Of a DNA stretch of 64,000 nt, positions 7,750-17,439 are shown in pieces; the stretch's first letter is position 1; every line of letters starts with the position of its first letter. The translations under genes and the position numbers were made by a program. Source of the DNA: Streptomyces flavotricini (GTDB lineage Bacteria > Actinomycetota > Actinomycetes > Streptomycetales > Streptomycetaceae); NCBI RefSeq assembly GCF_020639365.1, contig NZ_JAINUL010000001.1:916463-980462 (forward strand), read 5' to 3'. A model generated the notes under the pieces. That model made no database searches, had not been told where the DNA came from, and was given only the letters and a program-made list of their open reading frames with translations.

Positions 7750-7812
7750 CGGACGGCAGGATCCAGGCAGTGGCACGCCCGCGGAGGCCGGGCGCCGCGA
7801 AGGAGTTGCGTC

Positions 7813-8550
7813 ATGATGGAGAGCGGCCCGTCTCCCGCGAAGTCGCCCGCGCCGATCGGCGTGTTCCTCCTGGACGACCACGAGGTGGTCCGCCGCGGCG
7901 TCCACGACCTGCTGGACGCCGAGCCCGACCTGACCGTGATCGGCGAAGCGGGCACTGCAGAACAAGCCCTGATCCGCATCCCGGCGTTACGCCCGCAGGT
8001 GGCGGTCCTGGACGTGCGGCTGCCGGACGGTGACGGGGTGAGCGTGTGCCGCGAACTGCGGTCCCGGATGCCCGGACTCGCCTGCTTGATGCTCACTTCC
8101 TTCGACGACGAGGAAGCACTCCTGGACGCGGTGATGGCCGGCGCGTCGGGGTACGTCCTCAAGCAGATCACGGGCACCGACCTCGTCTCCGCCGTTCGCA
8201 CCGTCGCCTCGGGCCAGTCCATGCTGGACCCCGGCGCCACCACCCGCCTGATGGCCCGGATCAGGGGCGACGCCCCGAAGGAGGAACGGCCACCCGGACT
8301 GCCCGGGTTGACCGAGCGGGAACGCGAGATCCTCATCCTCGTGAGCGACGGCCTCACCAACCGTGAGATCGGCGAGCGGCTCTTCCTCGCGGAGAAGACG
8401 ATCAAGAACATCGTCTCGCGGCTCTTCACCAAACTCGGCGTCGAACGGCGCGTGCAGGCAGCGGTCATCGCCAGCCACACCTTGAACCCCCCGGGCCGAC
8501 GCCCTGCGGCGACACCCGAGTCGGCAGACGGCGGCGCCGCTCCACGTTGA
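7813..8550 (+). CDS. devR: DevR/OsdR-like NarL-family response regulator
   Basis: A 245-residue two-component response regulator. The receiver domain shows the acidic pair D21-D22, the phospho-acceptor D67 in AVLDVRLPDGDG and the YVLKQI switch lysine region. The C-terminal LuxR-type HTH spans about 166-225 (LTEREREILILVSDGLTNRE, later AEKTIKNIVSRLF). The domain order and receiver sequence match mycobacterial DevR/DosR and Streptomyces OsdR. The ATG at 7813 has AAGGAG eight bases upstream; a second ATG follows directly. Autoregulation is likely from the box clusters at 7625-7749. It is the best candidate for the factor binding the GGNCCGNNCGGNCC boxes of this window, with the kinase at 4900 as its partner. 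Confidence 0.95.
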   Translation: MMESGPSPAKSPAPIGVFLLDDHEVVRRGVHDLLDAEPDLTVIGEAGTAEQALIRIPALRPQVAVLDVRLPDGDGVSVCRELRSRMPGLACLMLTSFDDEEALLDAVMAGASGYVLKQITGTDLVSAVRTVASGQSMLDPGATTRLMARIRGDAPKEERPPGLPGLTEREREILILVSDGLTNREIGERLFLAEKTIKNIVSRLFTKLGVERRVQAAVIASHTLNPPGRRPAATPESADGGAAPR

Positions 8551-8582
8551 CGGCGGCGCTGCCGGAACGCGCCCCCGCCGAG

Positions 8583-8620
8583 AAAGGCCCGGCCGGCACG
8601 AGCGTGCCGACCGGGCCTTT
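8583..8620. terminator. Bidirectional intrinsic terminator
   Basis: AAAGGCCCGGCCGGCACG and CGTGCCGACCGGGCCTTT pair with one mismatch around a 2-bp loop, with A-runs on one side and TTTCTT on the other. It lies between the convergent response regulator and cold-shock genes and can stop transcription from both sides. Confidence 0.8.
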
Positions 8621-8673
8621 CTTACGGCAGCGGGGCCACACGTGTGGTCGCGGCCGTCATGGGGAGTGAAGGA

Positions 8674-8877
8674 TCAGGCGGGGGTGATGTTCTCCGCCTG
8701 GGGGCCCTTCTGGCCCTGAGTGACGTCGAAGTTGACCTTCTGGCCTTCCTGGAGCTCACGGAAGCCCTGGGCGGCGATGTTCGAGTAGTGGGCGAAGACG
8801 TCCGGGCCGCCGCCGTCCTGCTCGATGAAGCCGAAGCCCTTTTCCGAGTTGAACCACTTCACGGTTCCGCTGGCCAT
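8674..8877 (-). CDS. cspA: Cold-shock protein
   Basis: A 67-residue single-domain cold-shock protein with both RNA-binding motifs, KGFGFIEQ (RNP1) and VFAHYS (RNP2-like), and the standard start [18 protein letters not shown]. It binds single-stranded nucleic acid and acts as an RNA chaperone. GGAGG lies five bases before the ATG. A GGGAC/GTCCC dyad (8889-8907) just upstream of the ribosome binding site could form a leader hairpin. It shares the bidirectional terminator with the response regulator but is not obviously part of the regulon. Confidence 0.97.
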   Translation of the reverse strand: MASGTVKWFNSEKGFGFIEQDGGGPDVFAHYSNIAAQGFRELQEGQKVNFDVTQGQKGPQAENITPA

Positions 8878-9312
8878 GTGTCCTCCAAGGGACTTTAAAC
8901 CGGTCCCGCACCATGCGGGAGCCGGAGGTGATCGCCCTGGTCCTCAGAGACTCTGAACAGCAAAATCGCCCGTGAACGTGCGCACACGGGCAACCGGTAC
9001 TTCGGAACCACGACAGCTGGTGCTGACGCTACACGGACACTCCTGCTCGCACCACGAGAACACCCGCCCGGTCGTGGTCGAGTCCGGAATGTTCCAGACC
9101 GAGCCCGCCCCGGCCGGGGTCGTTCCTTCCGAGCCCGGGGGCCTGCTGGACGTCCTGGGCGTGACCGCCGTGCCCGGCCCCGGGTCCATGGGGGAGGCGT
9201 CCGGACCCCGAGACGTCCGCGAGGCGGTGCCCGGTGCGGGGCTGTGAGTTGGCTGTGAAGCGACGGGGCGAGGAGGCCGGAGTGTGGGATGAGTGCCGAC
9301 AAGTTCTATATT

Positions 9313-9331
9313 CGTATGAACCATCCATACG
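9313..9331. repeat. Short inverted repeat in an otherwise empty 490-bp gap
   Basis: CGTATG (9313-9318) and CATACG (9326-9331) form a perfect inverted repeat with a 7-bp spacer, next to a TATATTCGTATG stretch that could be a -10 region, about 37 bp before the ATG at 9368. It may be an operator for the secreted protein gene. I see no gene in the rest of the gap 8878-9367; its open frames have poor codon structure and no ribosome binding sites. Confidence 0.4.
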
Positions 9332-9367
9332 CGGCCCGGCTGCGGGGATTTCAAGGGGACGACTGCG

Positions 9368-10690
9368 ATGGCCGACACCGACACCGCTCCGGCTGCCCGG
9401 AGGGAGTCCCGGAGTTCCCGCAAAGTACGGAGGAAGGCGCAGAACCGCAGGCGCCTGGGCCTGGGCATCGCCGTGATCGCCCTGGCCGGGGCCACCGCCG
9501 CCGCGTTCGCCTTCACGATGGGCGGTCCCGAGGGGGCCGCCCAAGGCGATGCGAAGCTCGGGGCTCCGGGCGGTGCGGCCGACGGGGCCGCCGCGGCGAA
9601 GAAGGCCGAGGAGACCTGGGACGGCAAGGTCAAGGTGTTGGGAGACGGCTCCACCTCCTACACCGGGCCACAGCCGGGACAGCTCAAGCCCGAGCGGCTG
9701 AAGCCCGGAGAGAAGCCGCCGCAGTTCGTGGTGTTCTCCTGGGACGGCGCGCTGGAGGGCGACGACCACCTCTTCTCCCACTTCCGCCAGGTCGCCCGCG
9801 AGAACAAGGCTCACATGACCTTCTTCCTCACGGGCATCTACCTGCTGCCGGAAAGCAAGAAGGCGCTCTACCGGCCGCCGCAGCACAACCAGGGCTCGGC
9901 CGCCATCTCCTACCCGACCGTCCCGCACGTGAAGGGCACGCTGGAGCAGTTGCGCGGCGCCTGGGCCGACGGCGACGAGATCGGTTCGCACTTCAACGGG
10001 CACTTCTGCGGGCCCAAGGGCGGCGGGGACTGGAGCCCCGCCGAATGGAAGAGCGAGATCGACCAGACGTATTCGTTCGTCAAGAACTGGAAGACCAACA
10101 CCGGTTTCACCAAGGAGGCGCCGCTGCCCTTCGACCCGGACCGGGAAGTGGTCGGAGGCCGGGCGCCCTGCCTGGAGGGCCAGAAGAACCTCCTGACCGC
10201 GATCAAGCCGTACGGCTGGCGCTACGACGCGAGTTCCGCGGGGGACTTCCAGCTGTGGCCGGCCAAGCAGGACGGCATCTGGAACTTTCCGCTGCAGCTC
10301 GTACCACTGCAGGGCAAGGAGGTGCAGGTCCTCTCCATGGACTTCAACTTCCTCTTCAACCAGTCGGGCGACAGCACACAGGGCGACCCGGCGAAGTTCG
10401 CCGGGTGGCAGGCGCAGACCCGGGCCTCGTATCTGAACGGCTTCAACCGTGTGTACAACGGCAGCCGGGCGCCCATGTTCGTCGGCAACCACTTCGAGGA
10501 CTGGAACGGCGGCATCTACATGAAGGCCGTCGAGGACGTGATGAAGGACGTCTGCCCGCGCCAGGACGTCCGCTGCGTGTCGTTCCGGGAGCTGGCGGAC
10601 TGGCTCGACGCGCAGGACCCGAAGGTCCTGGCCCAACTGCGCGGGCTCGACCCCGCGCAGGCACCGGACTGGGCTTCGCTCATCAAGTAG
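9368..10690 (+). CDS. Secreted or membrane-anchored polysaccharide deacetylase-like protein
   Basis: A 440-residue exported protein. After a basic N-terminus (RRESRSSRKVRRKAQNRRR) comes a membrane segment (LGIAVIALAGATAAAFAF, about 32-49), a low-complexity Ala/Gly linker, then a long extracytoplasmic domain. FVVFSWDGALEGDDH followed by FFLTGIYLL and GDEIGSHFNGHFCG follows the strand order of NodB-like deacetylases: an acidic residue at the first motif and an HxxxH-like second motif. The domain is divergent, so carbohydrate esterase activity is probable rather than sure. It converges on the penicillin-binding protein gene 36 bp away, consistent with a cell-envelope role. Confidence 0.75.
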   Translation: MADTDTAPAARRESRSSRKVRRKAQNRRRLGLGIAVIALAGATAAAFAFTMGGPEGAAQGDAKLGAPGGAADGAAAAKKAEETWDGKVKVLGDGSTSYTGPQPGQLKPERLKPGEKPPQFVVFSWDGALEGDDHLFSHFRQVARENKAHMTFFLTGIYLLPESKKALYRPPQHNQGSAAISYPTVPHVKGTLEQLRGAWADGDEIGSHFNGHFCGPKGGGDWSPAEWKSEIDQTYSFVKNWKTNTGFTKEAPLPFDPDREVVGGRAPCLEGQKNLLTAIKPYGWRYDASSAGDFQLWPAKQDGIWNFPLQLVPLQGKEVQVLSMDFNFLFNQSGDSTQGDPAKFAGWQAQTRASYLNGFNRVYNGSRAPMFVGNHFEDWNGGIYMKAVEDVMKDVCPRQDVRCVSFRELADWLDAQDPKVLAQLRGLDPAQAPDWASLIK

Positions 10691-10726
10691 ACGGGGCCAG
10701 GGGCCGGGCAGCGTGCGCTGCCCGGC

Positions 10727-12856
10727 CTACTTCACCGCCTTGATGTAGTCGGTCCACAGACGCACCGCCCGCTCGCTGCCGGGCGTCCCCGGGGCGTCGC
10801 CGCCCAGTCCCGTCAGCGGCAGCGGCACCAGGTCGGTCAGCGACATCCGGTAGACCACCACGGCCGTGGACTCCTGCTCGGTGCTCGCGACGAACCAGCC
10901 CGCCGTGTTCGCGGCCGTCGTGCCGGTCTTGCCCGCCGCCCCGGCGTGCGCCTTGCCCGCCGTCTTCGCCGAACCCTCGGTGACCGCGTCCCGCAAGGCC
11001 TCCGTCACCGCCCGGGCGGTCTTGGCCGTCACGGCCCGGGTCGGCTGCGGCGTGTCGAGCGGGACCGCGGCGCCGTTGCGGCTGGCCGAGCGCACCGAGT
11101 AGGGGTCGGTGTGCATGCCGTCGGCGGCGAAGGTCTCGTAGGCGCCGGCCATGCGGATCGCACTGGGCATCGAGTTCTCCCCGAGCGCGAACGCGGGAAC
11201 GCGTGGCCCGAGGCTCGATCCGAGCAGGCCCGCACGCTGGGCGAACGACTGCACCCCGTCGAGGCCCACGTCGAGGCCGAGTTGCAGCATGGGTGTGTTG
11301 ACGGAGTTGGCGACGGCCTGGTGCAACGTCACCTGGCCCCAGTTGCGGCCGTCGTCGTTGCGTCCCTTCACCACCTTGCCGCTGCGGTCCCAGTACGGCC
11401 CCTCGGGCGTCTGCACGGTGACCTGGTCGTCGCCGTTGTACACGGTGGAGGGGGAGACGGGCGTACGGGTCTTGCCGCGTGAGCGCAGCACCCCTTCGTC
11501 GAGCGCGGCGGCGTAGACGATCGGTGTGAACGCCGTGCCGACCGGGATGGTCGTCGCGTTCGACTCGTTGAAGCCCTGCTTCAGATAGTCGGGGCCGCCG
11601 TACACGGCGAGCAGCCGCCCGTCGGGGGAGACGCTCGCCGCGCCGATCTTCGCGTTCTTGTCCGTGTCGGGACGCCGTTCGGCGTCGAAGTCCTTCTGCG
11701 CCTTTTGGACGGCAGAGGTCAGTGCCGTCATGCGGGTCCGGTCGAAGGTCGTGTAGATCTGGTAGCCGCCGAGGTCGAAATCGGAGTCCGTGATGTGGCC
11801 CGCCTTGATCGCGTAGGCCTTGGCCAGCTCGACCAGATATCCGGTCTGCGCGCCCGGAGTGCCGGGGAGTGCCGCTCCCAAGGGCTCGGGGAAGGTGGTG
11901 TAGGTGGCGCGCTCGGCCCGCGAGAGCCGGCCGGTCTCGACCATGCGGTCCAGGATCCAGGCCCAGCGTTCGACGGCCCGCTCGTGGTTCTCCTTGCCGA
12001 TGGCCGGGTCGTACAGCCCGGCGCCCTTGAGGAGGGAGGCCAGGAAGGCGCCCTCGCTGGCATTGAGCTGCGAGACGTCCTTGCCGAAGTACGCCTGGGA
12101 CGCGCGTTGGATCCCGTACGTCCCGCGCCCGAACCAGCTGGTGTTGAGGTAGTCCTGGAGGATCTGCTTCTTGTCCCTCTGGTTGTCCAGTTTCACGGCG
12201 AGCAAGAGCTCGGTGAACTTCCGGGAAAGCGTGCGGTCCTGGTTCAGGTAGGCGTTCTTCACGAACTGCTGCGTGATGGTGGACCCGCCCTGGGTCTCGC
12301 CGCCCGTCGCCGCGGCACCCAGGGCGCGCAGGACGCCGGACGGTGACACACCGGGATCCGAGTAGAAGCTCGCGTTCTCGGCGGAGAGAACGGCGTCCTG
12401 GACCTTGGGGGGCACCTTGTCCAGCGGCATCTCCTGCCGGCTGACCCAGCCCGTCCGGGCCATCGTGGAGCCGTCGGCCCAGTAGTAGACGTTGTCCTGC
12501 TGTGTGGCGAAGGAGTTGAGGTCTTCGGGTATGTCCGTGGTCGCGTAGGCGTACGTGATGAAGCCCGCCAGGGCCGTGAACGCGTACAGACAGGCGCCCA
12601 GCCACTGGCGCCAGGAGGGTATCCACCGGCGCCAGCCGCTGCGGCCCGGCCTCGGGAAGGCGGGTCGCAGGCGCCGCAGTTGTGTGCGCGCCGCAGCGGC
12701 GGCCGGTGCGAGGGCGCCGGGCTGGCCGGCCACCGCCCGGGGCCGACGGCGCGTCCCGGTCTTCCTCCGGCGGCCCGACGGGGCTCCGCCGCCGCCCTCC
12801 GGAGCCGCCCGCCTGCCCCATGATCGCCCTCTTGCGGACGTATCCTGCCTGCCCAC
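10727..12856 (-). CDS. Class A penicillin-binding protein with defective SxxK motif
   Basis: A 709-residue membrane transglycosylase/transpeptidase. A basic Pro/Arg-rich cytoplasmic tail precedes one membrane helix (LGACLYAFTALAGFITYAYA). The GT51 domain has the catalytic Glu160 in AENASFYSDPGV and the second motif GGSTITQQFVKN. The transpeptidase domain keeps SVN (518-520) and KTG (643-645), but the expected S-x-x-K tetrad is TAFT at 441-444, within IPVGTAFTPIVY. With the catalytic serine and lysine both replaced, the second domain is probably inactive or structural. The GTG at 12856 is chosen because AAGGGGG lies eight bases upstream; 91 further in-frame residues look non-coding. Confidence 0.9.
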   Translation of the reverse strand: MGRQDTSARGRSWGRRAAPEGGGGAPSGRRRKTGTRRRPRAVAGQPGALAPAAAAARTQLRRLRPAFPRPGRSGWRRWIPSWRQWLGACLYAFTALAGFITYAYATTDIPEDLNSFATQQDNVYYWADGSTMARTGWVSRQEMPLDKVPPKVQDAVLSAENASFYSDPGVSPSGVLRALGAAATGGETQGGSTITQQFVKNAYLNQDRTLSRKFTELLLAVKLDNQRDKKQILQDYLNTSWFGRGTYGIQRASQAYFGKDVSQLNASEGAFLASLLKGAGLYDPAIGKENHERAVERWAWILDRMVETGRLSRAERATYTTFPEPLGAALPGTPGAQTGYLVELAKAYAIKAGHITDSDFDLGGYQIYTTFDRTRMTALTSAVQKAQKDFDAERRPDTDKNAKIGAASVSPDGRLLAVYGGPDYLKQGFNESNATTIPVGTAFTPIVYAAALDEGVLRSRGKTRTPVSPSTVYNGDDQVTVQTPEGPYWDRSGKVVKGRNDDGRNWGQVTLHQAVANSVNTPMLQLGLDVGLDGVQSFAQRAGLLGSSLGPRVPAFALGENSMPSAIRMAGAYETFAADGMHTDPYSVRSASRNGAAVPLDTPQPTRAVTAKTARAVTEALRDAVTEGSAKTAGKAHAGAAGKTGTTAANTAGWFVASTEQESTAVVVYRMSLTDLVPLPLTGLGGDAPGTPGSERAVRLWTDYIKAVK

Positions 12857-13119
12857 TGGGAATGCCCCCTTGCTGCGCTTTCCTGCATACCCTAGAGGCA
12901 TTTGCTGTGAGGTCCGCGTGAGGTATCGGCTTCCGGCCGCGAGGTGCGGCGCCGGCGGCGGAAGGTGACAACCGGAGGTAGACCGCCCTGCGCTCGAGGT
13001 GACTCCTGTCAGGTGACCGCCGCCGAAGCGGAACGTGCCGAAGGAGACGGAGGAGCCGCCTGGTTGTGCGAAGATTCCGTCCCCCGGTCCGTGTGGACCG
13101 GGTGACAAGGGGAAAAGCA

Positions 13120-14259
13120 GTGATACCAAAGAGGTTCAGGCTTGCCGTCGGCGCAGCCCTGACCGTGACCCTGTCGTCCGCGACGCTGTTCGCCTACTCC
13201 GCGAGTGCGGGCTCCGGTCCCGAAGCAGCCGACCGCGCGACCGTCGACGCCTTCGCCCGCATAGCCGACGACGTGCTCTCCCAGCGCACCCAGGCTCTGG
13301 TCGAGGAGCAGCCGGGCCACCGCAACTCCGGCCCGTCCTCCGCGAAGACGCGCATGTCGGCCCAGCTGAAGAAGGACGAGGACGCCGCGATCTCGTCGCT
13401 GCAGTCCCGCAAGACGCGCCTGGCGGCGCTCGGCGAGGCGTACTCGGGTGCCACCACCCACGTCGCCGTGGACCGGGCCACGGTGACCGGTGGGAAGGCG
13501 ACCGTCGAGGTCTCCGAGGACACCACGCTCACCTACAAGAAACTGCGCGGGGACGAGCCGGCCACGACCGACTTCCGCACGCGCTACGAACTGACCCTGA
13601 CCAGCAAGCGGGGCGGTGCCTGGGAGCTGACCTCGATCAAGTCCCAGGAGAACGGCCCCGTCGCGATCAACGAGCCCGTGGCGGCGAAGGCGAACGTCGC
13701 CAAGGACGACGGCAAGCAGTATCCGGACGGCACGCCCGCCTCCACCAAGTACCCCGCTCCGGCGAAGCCCAAGGCGAAGACCGGCGGTGCGTACGACTAC
13801 GCGGCCATGGCGAAGTACGCGGAGAAGTACTGGAGCAGCTACAACCCGGCGTACCGCAAGTTCAGCGGCGCGGGGGGCGACTGCACCAACTTCATCAGCC
13901 AGGCGCTGAAGGCGGGTGGCTGGAAGACGGTTCCGGGCTCCACGACGGACTACCGCAACTGGTCGTACGACGGCCCCCGCCAGACCGACTCGTGGGTCGG
14001 CGCGAACGAGTGGGCCTGGTTCACTCTGTCCAACAAGCGGGCCGCCAACCTGGCCAACGTCTACCAGACGGACGTCGGTGACATCGTGCAGGTGGACTTC
14101 AACAGGGACGGGTCCAAGGACCATTCCATGATGGTGACGTACCGCAGCAACGCCGGAATGCCGTACCTCACCTACCACTCCACCAACACCTACCGCAAGT
14201 CGCTCGCGAGCATCATCGCGTCCTACCCGGACGCGATCTACTACGCGTACCGCACCTGA
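13120..14259 (+). CDS. Secreted amidase-domain protein
   Basis: A 379-residue exported protein with a signal peptide (IPKRFRLAVGAALTVTLSSA, cleavage near ASAGS). An N-terminal half of unknown fold (about 30-215) is followed by a linker of Ala/Pro/Lys and a C-terminal putative amidase domain (Amidase_6-like, about 235-379). That domain contains the probable nucleophile Cys255 in GGDCTNFISQAL and His in KDHSMMVTY, a papain-like arrangement found in cell-wall amidases. The GTG at 13120 follows AAGGGG by seven bases. It is divergent from the penicillin-binding protein gene, supporting a role in peptidoglycan turnover. Confidence 0.85.
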   Translation: MIPKRFRLAVGAALTVTLSSATLFAYSASAGSGPEAADRATVDAFARIADDVLSQRTQALVEEQPGHRNSGPSSAKTRMSAQLKKDEDAAISSLQSRKTRLAALGEAYSGATTHVAVDRATVTGGKATVEVSEDTTLTYKKLRGDEPATTDFRTRYELTLTSKRGGAWELTSIKSQENGPVAINEPVAAKANVAKDDGKQYPDGTPASTKYPAPAKPKAKTGGAYDYAAMAKYAEKYWSSYNPAYRKFSGAGGDCTNFISQALKAGGWKTVPGSTTDYRNWSYDGPRQTDSWVGANEWAWFTLSNKRAANLANVYQTDVGDIVQVDFNRDGSKDHSMMVTYRSNAGMPYLTYHSTNTYRKSLASIIASYPDAIYYAYRT

Positions 14260-14278
14260 CGGGTGCCCTTCGGCTCCT

Positions 14279-14341
14279 CCTGCCGCGGTGCCCCCGCGGC
14301 AGGCTTGCCGCCCCCCTCCTGGCGAGCTCGGAGGGGGGCGG
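14279..14341 (+). terminator. Tandem GC-rich hairpins after amidase gene
   Basis: Two strong hairpins follow the stop codon by 20 bp: CCTGCCGCGG/CCGCGGCAGG (14279-14303) and CCGCCCCCCTCC/GGAGGGGGGCGG (14308-14341). Neither has a U-tract, which is common for actinobacterial terminators. Confidence 0.6.
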
Positions 14342-14687
14342 ACCGCTCCCCCCGGCCGCCGGACCCATCAGGAGAATCGTCGCCCGCGGCGGCCGTCTTC
14401 GGCGGCCCCAGGTGGAAGACGCCCCTGGGGGATCCGCATACGGAGGAGCAGGCCGAGCCATGGGCCGGCATGCAGGTGACGCCAGGCTGTTTCAGTATGG
14501 AAGTCGGCTCGGACGTGTCGCTGTCCACGGAGGTGGGTTCGATGGTGCTTCCCGCGCGGCGCCGGACCAGTGGGCCGGTGGTGCTGGACGGGTTCTTCGG
14601 CCTCACGTGCCAGTTCCCGCACGAGCGGAACCGTGCCCAGCAGGCGGTGCGCAGGACAGCGGTCAGCGCGACCGCCAGGGCACAGCG
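14342..14687. other. Gene-free region before pfkB with one dyad
   Basis: No convincing gene is visible. CCCCAGG (14406-14412) and CCTGGGG (14424-14430) are perfect inverted arms with an 11-bp spacer and could be an operator or an RNA hairpin. No full GGNCCGNNCGGNCC box is present here, unlike most island promoters. Confidence 0.45.
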
Positions 14688-15731
14688 ATGAGCACGGCCG
14701 CGACGCCTGACCCCATCACAGCCGGGGATACCGACGGTGCAGGCGGCGCAGAGACTGCGGAAGGGACATCGATCCTGACCCTGACGATGAATCCCGCGGT
14801 CGATCTCTGCTGGGAGGTCGAGCATCTGGAGGTCATCGGGAAGAACCGTGCCCGGGTCAGGTCAGTGGCCGCCGGGGGCGGAGGGATCAACGTCGCCCGT
14901 CATGTCGTGCGGCTCGGAGGACGGGCCACCGCCTTCCACACCGCCGGAGGCGTGGTCGGCCTGCGCCTGAACCGGCTGCTGGACGAAGAGGGCATCGACC
15001 ACGTCGCCGTCGGCATCGACGACGAAACACGCGAAGCCCTCGTGCTGTTCGAGGCCGGATCGCGCCACGGCTACCACGTCGTGCCACCCGGCCCGCACCT
15101 GCACGAGCGCGAGGGACGGCGATCCCTGGATGCGCTGGTGCAGGCCGTTGGCAGTTGCCCGTACGTCGTGGCCAGCGGAAGCCTGCCCGGCGGTTTGCCC
15201 GACGACTTCTATGCGGCCGTCGCCCGCCGTATCAGGGAAGCCGGGTCCCGACTGGTCCTGGACACCTCCGGGCCGGCGCTTCGCGGAGCACTCACCGAGG
15301 GCGTGTTCCTGCTCAGGTGCAACCGGACAGAGGCCGAAAGCATGGCCGGCCGGCCGGTCCGCGACTTCGAAGACGCCCGAGCCCTCAACGAGCACCTGCT
15401 CACCACAGGGGCCGCCGAGATCGCCGTCACCACCCTCGGAGAGCTGGGCGCATTGTGCTCGACCGGCCACGGCCACACCGAGCTCTACGCGCCGCCGCTG
15501 CCCGGCGAGCCCCTGAGCGATGCCGGGGCGGGAGACAGCATGGTCGCCGCCCTTGTCACACGGCTGGCCGCCGGGGAGGATCCCGTCAGCGCCTGCGCGC
15601 TGGGGGTGGCCGTGGCCGCCGCTGCGATGCTCACCCCCAGCACCGAGCCCTTCGACTTGGACGTGGCCCGATCCCTCCGCTCCCAGGTGAGGACCAGGTT
15701 CCGGGCCGACCCACGACGTCAGGGGGTTTGA
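14688..15731 (+). CDS. pfkB: PfkB-type phosphofructokinase
   Basis: A 347-residue ribokinase-fold sugar kinase. The start [18 protein letters not shown] is the tagatose-6-P/1-phosphofructokinase signature, [20 protein letters not shown] is PfkB signature 1, and [21 protein letters not shown] holds signature 2 with the catalytic base Asp of GAGDS. It should phosphorylate fructose-6-phosphate or fructose-1-phosphate. A PfkB (Rv2029c) belongs to the mycobacterial DosR regulon, which fits this setting. A 25-residue Ala/Thr/Gly-rich N-terminal tail precedes the domain. Specificity cannot be fixed from sequence. Confidence 0.9.
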   Translation: MSTAATPDPITAGDTDGAGGAETAEGTSILTLTMNPAVDLCWEVEHLEVIGKNRARVRSVAAGGGGINVARHVVRLGGRATAFHTAGGVVGLRLNRLLDEEGIDHVAVGIDDETREALVLFEAGSRHGYHVVPPGPHLHEREGRRSLDALVQAVGSCPYVVASGSLPGGLPDDFYAAVARRIREAGSRLVLDTSGPALRGALTEGVFLLRCNRTEAESMAGRPVRDFEDARALNEHLLTTGAAEIAVTTLGELGALCSTGHGHTELYAPPLPGEPLSDAGAGDSMVAALVTRLAAGEDPVSACALGVAVAAAAMLTPSTEPFDLDVARSLRSQVRTRFRADPRRQGV

Positions 15732-15942
15732 CCCTGCCAGCCCCGTGCCGTTTGGCCAGGCCTCTCAACCACAGTGCGTACCCCGTGCTCACGAGCCGAC
15801 TCCGCCCCCACAACCGAGTCGGGGCGGGGCGCTGCCGGTGGCGCTGAAGCGACGGCCGTGCCGACCTCGTGGTGCGAGCGGGCCCGTGGTTGGGAAGACT
15901 GAAGAACGGCCCCGCTGCCGGAGTCCGATGGTCCTCGTCGAG

Positions 15943-16032
15943 GGGCCGACCGGGGCCTTGCGGTCCGGTTCCCGTGCGTCACGCGGCGCCTCGAAGCCGA
16001 CGGGCCGTGCGGGGGTGTGGACCGTTCGGCCC
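15943..16032. promoter_or_regulatory. DevR-like boxes upstream of slipin gene
   Basis: GGGCCGACCGGGGC (15943-15956, 13 of 14) and GGACCGTTCGGCCC (16019-16032, 14 of 14) lie in the 466-bp gap between pfkB and the slipin gene, the second 166 bp before its start. I see no gene in the rest of this gap. Confidence 0.55.
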
Positions 16033-16197
16033 CTGCCCGGCACGGGGGAGGCGCGCGATGCTGGGAAGCGGCAGGGCTCGTCGCATGAGCCAGACCCGTG
16101 CGGCCCTGCGGGCGGAGCAGGGGCAGTCTCCCCTTTCCGCCGCCGCTCAGGGACCTCGCCCGGGCATGACGTGGTCCTCGTTCCGAGGAGCAGTACC

Positions 16198-17052
16198 GTG
16201 GGAGTTTGGATCTTCGTTCTGATCGTCGTGGCCGTGGTGGCCCTGGTGGGGCTGGTGATGGCCATCAAGATCGTCAGGCAGTACGAGAAGGGTGTGCTGT
16301 TCCGGTTCGGCCGGCTGATCGGCACCCGGGAACCGGGGCTTCGGCTCATCGTGCCGTTCGTGGACGTCCTGCACCGCGTTTCGCTGCGGATCGTCACCAT
16401 GCCCATCCAGTCCCAGGGGATCATCACGCGGGACAACGTCAGCGTCGACGTCTCCGCGGTCGCCTATTTCCGCGTCGTCGACGCCGTGAAATCGGTCATC
16501 GCCGTCGAGAACGTCGAAGCGGCGATCAACCAGATCGCCCAGACCACCCTCCGCAAGGTCGTCGGGCAGCACACCCTCGACGAGACCCTCTCGGAGACCG
16601 ACCGCATCAACATCGACATCCGCGAGATCCTCGACATCACCACCACCGACTGGGGCGTCGAGGTCACCCTGGTCGAGCTGAAGGACATCCAGCTGCCCGA
16701 CAGCATGAAGCGCGCCATGGCCCGCCAGGCAGAAGCCGAACGCGAGAAGAGGGCCAAGATCATCAGCGCCGAGGGCGAATCGATGGCCGCCGCAGCGCTC
16801 GGTGACGCCTCCGACATCATGATGGCCCACCCGCTCGCCCTCCAACTGCGCAATCTGCAGAGCCTGGTGGAGATCGGCGTGGACAAGAACAGCACCGTCG
16901 TCTTCCCCGCGCCCCTCATGAGCACCATCGGCGAGCTCGGCACCTTCCTCGCCCGCGAGACAGCCGCCGCACAGCGGGGCAACGCTCCGGTGGACCTCGG
17001 CAAGGAACCTGCCGCCCCTCTGCTCACGAACGGATCCGCCAAGTCCCCGTAA
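16198..17052 (+). CDS. Slipin/SPFH domain membrane protein
   Basis: A 284-residue stomatin-like protein. An N-terminal membrane helix ([20 protein letters not shown], residues 5-24) is followed by an SPFH/band 7 domain ([20 protein letters not shown], then [18 protein letters not shown]) and the alpha-helical stomatin tail ([20 protein letters not shown]). Such proteins form oligomeric scaffolds in membrane microdomains. No NfeD partner gene is adjacent, which is usual for the slipin subgroup. The GTG at 16198 has GAGGAG seven bases upstream. DevR-like boxes upstream suggest co-regulation with the island. Confidence 0.9.
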   Translation: MGVWIFVLIVVAVVALVGLVMAIKIVRQYEKGVLFRFGRLIGTREPGLRLIVPFVDVLHRVSLRIVTMPIQSQGIITRDNVSVDVSAVAYFRVVDAVKSVIAVENVEAAINQIAQTTLRKVVGQHTLDETLSETDRINIDIREILDITTTDWGVEVTLVELKDIQLPDSMKRAMARQAEAEREKRAKIISAEGESMAAAALGDASDIMMAHPLALQLRNLQSLVEIGVDKNSTVVFPAPLMSTIGELGTFLARETAAAQRGNAPVDLGKEPAAPLLTNGSAKSP

Positions 17053-17439
17053 CCAGCCGGCACCCCGGCCGGACCGCACCGGGCGGGGGCAGCGCTGACC
17101 GCACCGGGCCCTGCGGGGGTACCGCGCCAGTCCCGACCGTTCGAAAGAGGTGAGGTTTCGGTCGAATACATGACTTCCCTGGTGATATCACGTCACACCC
17201 GTGCGATCGAAGGCCAGGCGCGGCTACACCCGCCGGACCTTCGGCCCCGGCAGGTGGACTGGGTGGTATGTCCACGTTGCCGGGTGGTGGCCCACGGCGG
17301 TAGGTCGATGGTGGATGGAAGCAGCCCCACGGCGGACGGACAGGGCGTGCTCCCTTGCCTCGTCCCGCCCCGGCGCCGTCACGGCAGCCTGCCGCTCGCG
17401 GATCACACGCCCACCGGACGCACGAGACCAGGCGTTCCC

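Noticed and set aside
8889..8907. GGGAC and GTCCC arms just upstream of the cold-shock gene, like a DevR box
   Set aside because: Arms are 9 bp apart, giving a 19-bp element instead of 14, and it overlaps the leader next to the ribosome binding site. More likely an mRNA leader hairpin.
16147..17079. Long minus-strand frame opposite the slipin gene
   Set aside because: Typical GC-rich shadow: acidic and Gly/His-rich with no domain, while the plus strand encodes a complete SPFH protein.
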